Of a stretch of 48,382 nt of DNA, positions 43,330-48,382 are shown one piece after another (position 1 is the stretch's first letter; each line of letters opens with the position of its first letter). A model generated the notes under the pieces. That model had not been told where the DNA came from. It worked only from the letters and a program-made list of their open reading frames with translations, and made no database searches. Both the position numbers and the translations under genes were made by a program. The DNA comes from Rhodobacter sp. CZR27 (GTDB lineage Bacteria > Pseudomonadota > Alphaproteobacteria > Rhodobacterales > Rhodobacteraceae). Location of the stretch: positions 1 through 48,382 of the forward strand of contig NZ_CP023551.1 of assembly GCF_002407205.1 (NCBI RefSeq), in the 5' to 3' direction.

Positions 43330-44504
43330 CCGCGCCCCCATGCCGACTGGATCAGGCTTTCGATCTCGCCATTCACGGCGTTCAGGCTCTCGATCGCGCG
43401 CTCGTAGGTCGAGCGGGTGAAGTCGCCCTTCTCCACCTCGTAGAGCGTCTGCTTGGTCAGGCCGGCATCGGCGATGGCGGTGGATTTCAGCACCGGATGG
43501 TTCAGCACATGGTCGCCGAACAGCGAGCGCATGAAGCTGACCATCTGGTTCTGCGGCCCGTCGCCGGGCTCGTAGCGGGTGACCAGATAGCGCATCCAGT
43601 CATAGCTCATGTCGCCCCCCGCATCGGCCACCACGCCGAGCAGGTTCGAGGTCATCAGCAGGAACTGGCACATCGACATGACGTCGAGCATCTGCGGATG
43701 GACGGTCACGAGGACCGCGGTGGCGGCGGAGAGCGCGGACATGGTCAGGAACCCGAGTTGGGGCGGGCAGTCGATCACGACGAGGTCATAGCTCGCCTCG
43801 ATCTCTGCCAAGGCATCCGAGATCCTGGTGAAGAACAGGTTGCCACCGCGGACGGCGAGCGCGCGCGGGGTATCGTGCTCGAACTCCATCAGCTCGAGGT
43901 TGCCGGGCACGATGTCGAGGTTGGTGAAGTAGGTCTTGCGGATGACGCTGGAGAGGGGGAGGGGGTCGTCATAGCGGATCGCGTCGTAGAGCGTGCCGCC
44001 GTCGAGCAGGTCGAACTCGGGCTGGAAGCCGTGCAGCGCCGACAGCGACGCCTGCGGGTCGAGGTCGATGGCCAGCACGCGGTAGCCGTCGAGCGCGCAT
44101 TTCTGCGCGAGATGGGCGGCGGTCGTGGTCTTGCCCGAGCCGCCCTTGAAGTTGATGACGGTGATGACCTGAAGGTGGTCGCCCTCGCGCCGGCCGGGCA
44201 GGTAGGTTCCGGGCGTTTTCGTGCCCTTTTCCAGCAGCTTGCGCAGTTCGAGGATGTCCTCGGACCGGTAGAGGCGGCGCCCGCCCGGCCCGGTTTCCGG
44301 CTGCGGGCCGCGGCCCTCGAGGCTGAGTTTCCGCAGGTAGGCGTCCTTGACGCCGAGCAGGTTCGCCACCTCGCCCGAGGTGAAGCGGCGCAGTTCCTTG
44401 CGCGCATCCGGCGGGAAAAGCTGGGCACGATGCGCCATCAGCCGTTCCGACAGACGCGCCGCGTGATCGCCCACAAGGCGGTCGATCCGTTCCTTGACCT
44501 GCAT
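43326..44504 (-). CDS. repA: Plasmid partitioning ATPase RepA (ParA type)
   Basis: 392 residues. The N-terminal DNA-binding part has RFTSGEVANLLGVKDAYLRKLSLEGRGP (helix-turn-helix, ~residues 41-68). The deviant Walker A is FKGGSGKTTT (119-128), Walker A' lies in AIDLDPQASLSALHG, and Walker B in YDLVVIDCPPQLGFLTMSAL. It drives segregation with RepB and represses the repABC promoter. First gene of the operon. Confidence 0.96.
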   Translation of the reverse strand: MQVKERIDRLVGDHAARLSERLMAHRAQLFPPDARKELRRFTSGEVANLLGVKDAYLRKLSLEGRGPQPETGPGGRRLYRSEDILELRKLLEKGTKTPGTYLPGRREGDHLQVITVINFKGGSGKTTTAAHLAQKCALDGYRVLAIDLDPQASLSALHGFQPEFDLLDGGTLYDAIRYDDPLPLSSVIRKTYFTNLDIVPGNLELMEFEHDTPRALAVRGGNLFFTRISDALAEIEASYDLVVIDCPPQLGFLTMSALSAATAVLVTVHPQMLDVMSMCQFLLMTSNLLGVVADAGGDMSYDWMRYLVTRYEPGDGPQNQMVSFMRSLFGDHVLNHPVLKSTAIADAGLTKQTLYEVEKGDFTRSTYERAIESLNAVNGEIESLIQSAWGRG

Positions 44505-44775
44505 CCTGCTCTCCGCCGTTTGTTACGGCATTTTGAGTTATCTTCGCCTCGTAGCGTAATTGAATGCGCGAGAAGCGGGATTCGGGCAAGGGGAATCTTC
44601 CGCATCTTGTGGGCGGGGCGCCGTGGCCCGCAATAGGCTGGCACGGGACACTTCGCCGGCGGGTGAGGAGGGGGCGAGGTCACGGTCTTTGCCAAGGGCG
44701 CGCCCCTTCGGGCCACTCGCAATGCATCTTGTCTCATGGTAAGGTGTTTTCACGTTTCGCATTGTGGAGGAGCGC
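44505..44775. promoter_or_regulatory. Divergent promoter region, repABC / vapBC
   Basis: 271 bases between divergent start codons. Nearest repA the sequence becomes AT-rich (44520-44565, with the inverted GTTACGGC and GCGTAA elements), as expected for the autoregulated rep promoter. On the vapB side, around 44730-44760, the sequence is also AT-rich. No parS matches the consensus here. Confidence 0.5.
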
Positions 44776-45012
44776 ATGCCCGAATCGACGATGACCGTGA
44801 AGGGACAGACCACGCTGCCGGCGGAAGTGCGGCGGGCGCTCGGCCTCTCGGCGGGGGACCGGCTGCGCTATGTGATCCTTGACGGGGGCGAGGTGCGGCT
44901 GGTGAAGACGCGGCCCCTGGCGAGCCTTGCGGGGATGCTGCATCGCGAGGGCCGGGCGGTCGTGAGCCTCGAGGAGATGGAGGCGGCGATCGCGGAGGGC
45001 GCCCGCGAGTGA
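44776..45012 (+). CDS. vapB: AbrB/SpoVT-type antitoxin (VapB)
   Basis: 78 residues. The N-terminal swapped-hairpin DNA-binding fold (STMTVKGQTTLPAEVRRALGLSAGDRLRYVILDGGEVRLVK) is followed by a tail (LHREGRAVVSLEEMEAAIAEGARE) that would wrap the toxin. I prefer the ATG at 44776 because GGAGG stands five bases upstream; a GTG exists at 44764. Its stop overlaps the vapC GTG. Confidence 0.9.
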   Translation: MPESTMTVKGQTTLPAEVRRALGLSAGDRLRYVILDGGEVRLVKTRPLASLAGMLHREGRAVVSLEEMEAAIAEGARE

Positions 45013-45410
45013 TCGGTCTCGACACCAACGTGCTTGTCCGGTTCCTCGTTCAGGACGATCCGGCGCAGGGTGCGGCAGCGGCCCGGCTGCTGGGCGGCCT
45101 GACGCGGGACAATCCGGGCTGGATCTGCCGCGAAACGGCCATCGAGCTGGTCTGGGTGCTGGAGCGCGCCTATCGGCTGGGCCGGGCCGAGGTCGCGGCG
45201 GCGGTGGAGGGCCTGCTGGAAGCCGAGGAGCTGGTGGTGGAGGCGGCGGACCGGGTCGGTCTGGCCCTCAGCCGCTACCGGCAGGGCGGGCCGGGGTTCT
45301 CGGACCAGATGATCCTCATCGCGGCGGGGCAGGCGGGCTGCGAAAGGCTCTACAGCTTCGACCGGAAGCTGACGGCTGCGGGCGCGGAGCCGGTTCCCGC
45401 TGCGGGCTGA
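45009..45410 (+). CDS. vapC: PIN-domain ribonuclease toxin (VapC)
   Basis: 133 residues with the acidic PIN quartet visible: Asp5 (IGLDTNVLVRFL), Glu42 (CRETAIEL), Asp99 (GFSDQMI) and Asp118 (SFDRKL). The toxin would cleave RNA when the antitoxin is lost. GTG start overlapping vapB (GTGA). Next to repA it should act as plasmid stabiliser. Confidence 0.92.
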   Translation: MIGLDTNVLVRFLVQDDPAQGAAAARLLGGLTRDNPGWICRETAIELVWVLERAYRLGRAEVAAAVEGLLEAEELVVEAADRVGLALSRYRQGGPGFSDQMILIAAGQAGCERLYSFDRKLTAAGAEPVPAAG

Positions 45411-45476
45411 GGGCGGCTTCCTTCGTCGGTTTCCGCTGCGTCGGTCGCGCCTGGGGCGGCTGCCGTCCCGGCGCGG

Positions 45477-46358
45477 TCACAGCATTCCCAGCTTCCGGGC
45501 CCTGTCGAGCAGCATCCTGACAGAGGACGGCTGCCAGCTTGTCCGCCCGCGGGGGGTGCGCTCGCGCATGGCCTCGAGCCGGTTGCAGATGTCTTGCAGG
45601 GTGATGTCGGGGTCGGCGCCCCTGATGGCGGCGACGATGGCGGGCAGGCGGTCGTCGGCCAGCCGCCGCCCGGCGCGGCCCAGCACGGTCGCGGGCAGGA
45701 AGCCGTCGCGGACATAGGCGTTGACCGCGCGCAGCAGGCGGGCCTGCGTCCAGCGCCGGTCGCGGGGCAGGGGGGCGTTGACGATGCGCAGCACGTCCTC
45801 CCACGCCATGTCGGGGCGCAGGCGGCGGACGTGGGGCACCCAGTCCTGCGCGGTCTCGCCCAGCCGCTCCATGTAGCCATCGGCGCGGGCGAGGCGGACC
45901 TTGCGCAACGCCTCGGGGTCCCGCGCGCGCAGGCCCGGGTTGCCGCCGATGCGGCCCCTGGTGCGGGCGCTGGCGAGGCCGGCCCTGGTGCGCTCGCGGA
46001 TCAGCGCGCGCTCGAACTCGGCGGCGGCGCCCAGGACCTGGAGCGTGAACTTTCCCTGCGGCGAGGCGGTGTCGATCGGGTCCTCGATCGAGCGGAAGAA
46101 GGCGCTCTTCGTCTCCAGCCGCTCGATCACCTCCAGAAGGTGCGAGAGCGACCGCGCCAGCCGGTCGATGCGGACGACGACGAGGGTGTCGCCGCGGCCG
46201 ATCCGCTCCAGCACGCGGGCGAGGACGGGGCGTGCGCGGTTGCCGCCCGAGGCCTGTTCCTCGTGGATCTCGGCGCAGCCCGCCGATCTGAGGGCCTGCG
46301 CCTGGGGCAGGGGGGTCTGGTCCTCGGTCGAGACGCGGGCGTAGCCGATCAGGGGCAT
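45477..46358 (-). CDS. Serine recombinase (resolvase/invertase family)
   Basis: 293 residues. The resolvase catalytic domain begins IGYARVSTEDQ with nucleophile Ser10. It continues with RIGRGDTLVVVRIDRLARSLSHLLEVIERL, the Arg-rich active site, and FTLQVLGAAAEFERALIRERTRAGLASARTRGRIGG. A longer than usual C-terminal part (~residues 155-293) may carry a second DNA-binding domain (ALRAVNAYVRDGFLPATVLGRAGRRLADDRLP). Plasmid multimer resolution or a transposon resolvase are both possible. The ATG at 46358 is chosen from the conserved N terminus; translation above it is unsupported. Confidence 0.88.
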   Translation of the reverse strand: MPLIGYARVSTEDQTPLPQAQALRSAGCAEIHEEQASGGNRARPVLARVLERIGRGDTLVVVRIDRLARSLSHLLEVIERLETKSAFFRSIEDPIDTASPQGKFTLQVLGAAAEFERALIRERTRAGLASARTRGRIGGNPGLRARDPEALRKVRLARADGYMERLGETAQDWVPHVRRLRPDMAWEDVLRIVNAPLPRDRRWTQARLLRAVNAYVRDGFLPATVLGRAGRRLADDRLPAIVAAIRGADPDITLQDICNRLEAMRERTPRGRTSWQPSSVRMLLDRARKLGML

Positions 46359-46665
46359 GGGGCAGGGCCGGTTTGCAGTTTGGCTTGTTGCGAGTAAACG
46401 ACCGTTTGACCCCGGAGGCAAGGGGGCGCTGCCTGCTTCTGCAGCCTTGGTTTCTTCGCGCTCAGGCGCGACGAGAGCGGGATCCTCCGGGCCTTGGCGC
46501 AAGCATCGAAGATCTGTTGCGGCGTCCTTCCGGGAAGTCTTGTGTGGTGCGCATAATCGAATTTTATTGCGCAGCATGAATGTTATTGAACTGTCCGAAT
46601 TGCAGACTTCATCATGCTCAGCCAGACGCCGTCGGGACGAAGGCGCGGAAGGCTCCTGGCTGCTT
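46359..46665. other. Gap with small inverted repeat upstream of the recombinase
   Basis: Contains AAACG-AC-CGTTT (46396-46407), 38 bases before the recombinase start, and an AT-rich patch (46545-46620). The inverted repeat could be an operator or a recombination subsite. No gene is seen. Confidence 0.4.
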
Positions 46666-46764
46666 GAGGTTCCCGCACGTGAAGCCCAGCATGATCACCG
46701 CCATCGCGGCGCCCATGACAAGCGCCATCCACGCTCGGGCCTGGGAGAGGAAGACGTGCTCCCA
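46666..46764 (-). pseudogene. Remnant of a small membrane protein with a DUF305-like N-terminal segment
   Basis: The minus strand reads WEHVFLSQARAWMALVMGAA followed by MAVIMLGFTCGNL, strongly resembling the membrane segment of a family of copper/DUF305-associated proteins (HVFWSETRAYMALVMGA-type). The flanking frame loses similarity on both sides, so it is a fragment. The family name is from memory of the motif. Confidence 0.5.
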
Positions 46765-46828
46765 GCCGCTTCTGGCCCTTTCTCGGCGGTGCGGCGGCCT
46801 GTGCGTTCGTCCTCGCCGCGATCCGAGG

Positions 46829-47095
46829 GGGGTGGTGGCGCTCGCGCTGCTCGTCTGCCTGCAAGATGCGATCACCTGGCTGTCGGTCCGCGTTCCGACG
46901 GTTCAGGATCTGGTCAGGAGCGAGCCGACACCGCTGCTGCACGAGGGTCGCCTTCTCGACGGCGCGCTGAAGCGCCAGCGCGTGACGCAGGACGAGGTGC
47001 GGGCGGCGCTGCGGCAGGGCGGGCTCGACGATCCCGCCTCGGCGCGCTCGGTCGTTCTGGAAACCGACGGCAGCCTGACCGTCATTCCGCGGTAG
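46829..47095 (+). pseudogene. C-terminal fragment of a DUF421 (YetF-like) protein
   Basis: About 88 residues resemble the last part of DUF421 membrane proteins: a last helix (GVVALALLVCLQDAITWLSVR), VRSEPTPLLHEGRLLDGALKRQRVTQDEVRAALRQGG, and RSVVLETDGSLTVIP. The N-terminal helices are missing; upstream the frame runs into the unrelated antisense fragment. Ends 14 bases into the convergent DUF2254 gene. Confidence 0.7.
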
Positions 47096-48326
47096 CCAGC
47101 CGCGCGGCCTCGGCCCTCAGCCGCTCGATATCCTGCGGAAGCTCCATCGCGCGGGCGGCGCGGTCCAGCGCCTCGTGCGACAGTGCGCGGGCCGCCGCCC
47201 CGAACAGGCCTGGGTCGTGCGCGGCCAGCGTCGCCAGCCCCTTCTGAAGCCGGATCTGCACTTCCAGCTGGCCCGCCCCGTCGCGCGCGATCCAGCGGAA
47301 GGCGTCCTCCATCAGGTCCGTGACCGACAGCGGCGCGACGTGAAGCTGCGGGTGGCGCACCTCCGGCTGTGGCGCCAGATCGTCCGACCAGCGCGCCAGC
47401 AGGCCGACCGAGGTGCCGATGACGTCGATGGCCGTGCCGGGGTCGTTGACGCCCGGCGACAGCGCGCGCGAGGCGACCTCGGACAGCACGATCAGGCCGA
47501 AGCGCGGGTCGTGGTCGAAGGACCGGTCGGGGCCGATGACGAAGGCCGCGCGTAGCCGCGCCCCGGTCTCTTCGTCGAGGAAGCGCGCCGCGCGCAGCAT
47601 CGGGCGGGTCGGATCGAGATAGGCGCCCGGCCGGACCAGCAGGCACAGGGGGATGTGCTCGGCGGTGCGCGCGATCTCTGGGATGTTCACGGTCTCCAGA
47701 TAGCCGAACCGATCCGGGAAGAGGTCGAAGCCGTCCGGCGGCGCCAGTCCCGGCAGTCCGCCCATGAAGGGATCTCGGGCATGGGCCGCGAGCGCCCCGG
47801 CGGTCGCCTCCTCCAGTCGGTCGATCACTTCCGACACGTCGCCAAGACTCGACAGCTGGCCGATCCAGCGGATAAGCGACAGGATGACCGCCGCGATGAC
47901 GACGCAGGAGGCGAAGAACAGGACCACCCGCGAGGCATCGTTGTAATAGCTGGTGGACAGGCCGACGATGCCGACGATCGCGAAGATGAAGCCGCCGATG
48001 AAGGTCGAGATCGCGTTCTGGGCCGTGCGGTCCTGCATCAGAAGCGGCCGCGCCCGCGGCGTGGCGGCGCCGGCGGCGACCTGCATCGACGAGGCCATGA
48101 TCCCGAGCGAGAAGATGGCCACCGCCAGCAGGGAATTCGCCAGTGCGTCGAGCAGGTCGTAGACGCCGTCGAGCCCGATCAGCCGCACCAGCCTGACCGG
48201 GATGAAGGGCGCAATCACCGGCGCCAGCAGCAGCGTGGCCACCGCCACCGCGGCATAGAGGGCCGGCCGGAACCAGAGCGAGCTGCGGGTTCTGGTCAGG
48301 ATCCTCTCGACGTGGACGGAAATCAT
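47082..48326 (-). CDS. DUF2254 membrane protein
   Basis: About 414 residues. Four N-terminal membrane helices (residues ~20-155) are followed by a soluble domain with RALSPGVNDPGTAIDVIGTSVGLLARWSDDL and FDHDPRFGLIVLSEVASRALSPG, which are typical of DUF2254. The function is unknown. A GGAGAGGG ribosome site precedes the ATG at 48326; a GTG at 48329 is possible. The last 56 bases of the window, upstream of this gene, show no feature. Confidence 0.88.
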   Translation of the reverse strand: MISVHVERILTRTRSSLWFRPALYAAVAVATLLLAPVIAPFIPVRLVRLIGLDGVYDLLDALANSLLAVAIFSLGIMASSMQVAAGAATPRARPLLMQDRTAQNAISTFIGGFIFAIVGIVGLSTSYYNDASRVVLFFASCVVIAAVILSLIRWIGQLSSLGDVSEVIDRLEEATAGALAAHARDPFMGGLPGLAPPDGFDLFPDRFGYLETVNIPEIARTAEHIPLCLLVRPGAYLDPTRPMLRAARFLDEETGARLRAAFVIGPDRSFDHDPRFGLIVLSEVASRALSPGVNDPGTAIDVIGTSVGLLARWSDDLAPQPEVRHPQLHVAPLSVTDLMEDAFRWIARDGAGQLEVQIRLQKGLATLAAHDPGLFGAAARALSHEALDRAARAMELPQDIERLRAEAARLATAE

Positions 48327-48382
48327 CACCCTCTCCCCGGCTGCAATCCAACGGAGACGGTCAAGTCCGGTTCCTGTCCGCA

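Noticed and set aside
1..48382. tRNA or rRNA genes
   Set aside because: No cloverleaf-like or rRNA sequence was recognised on either strand by eye.

Overview
The window is about 48 kb of very GC-rich DNA. Its gene families (repABC replication genes, a TRAP-type uronate locus, DUF1127 mini-proteins, ygiB/ygiC homologues, an a-type oxidase with fused subunits I and III) point to an alphaproteobacterium of the Rhodobacterales, in the Paracoccus/Rhodobacter/Rhodovulum range. A complete repABC replicon on the minus strand (41.0-44.5 kb), with three perfect 16-bp parS palindromes and a predicted counter-transcribed RNA, indicates that the window lies on a large plasmid or chromid rather than the main chromosome. 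The species cannot be told from the sequence.

Layout. (1) 0.1-6.5 kb: a respiratory block, mostly plus strand. It holds an internally deleted membrane glucose dehydrogenase, a CtaG-type assembly factor, a CopD/HemJ-like membrane protein, a DUF2231 protein on the other strand, and a haem-copper oxidase whose subunit II has lost its CuA ligands, so it is probably a quinol oxidase. (2) 6.6-10.1 kb: small or poorly known proteins, a possible insertion-sequence scar, and a SARP/BTAD regulator overlapping a secreted beta-barrel-like protein. (3) 10.2-22.3 kb: a uronate locus. A leftward ten-gene operon (uxaC, dctPQM, kdgF, kduI, kduD, uxuB, uxuA, uxaA) diverges from gntR-kdgK. It covers uptake of uronates, conversion of saturated and unsaturated uronates to 2-keto-3-deoxygluconate (KDG), and KDG phosphorylation. 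No uxaB, KDPG aldolase or polysaccharide lyase is in view. (4) 22.4-24.2 kb: a ygiC-ygiB pair. (5) 24.4-29.7 kb: a winged-helix/TPR regulator divergent from OsmC, DUF1127 and two flavoproteins. (6) 30.2-40.8 kb: cytochrome b561, a 3 x 79-bp tandem repeat, and a tightly overlapped set of a CDP-alcohol phosphatidyltransferase, a membrane sulfatase-fold protein, an ABC importer with a double permease and a glycosyltransferase. An AMP-ligase/carrier/acyltransferase fusion follows on the other strand. (7) 40.8-45.4 kb: repABC with parS, ctRNA and a vapBC toxin-antitoxin pair. (8) 45.5-48.3 kb: a serine recombinase, a rearrangement junction with two truncated gene remnants, and a DUF2254 membrane protein.

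How it fits together. The replicon contributes its own maintenance (repABC, vapBC) and carries catabolic and respiratory cargo. The uronate operon is the clearest complete system. The least characterised are the envelope-type cluster at 31-41 kb and the CuA-less oxidase. All functional calls rest on reading motifs by eye; no database search was possible.
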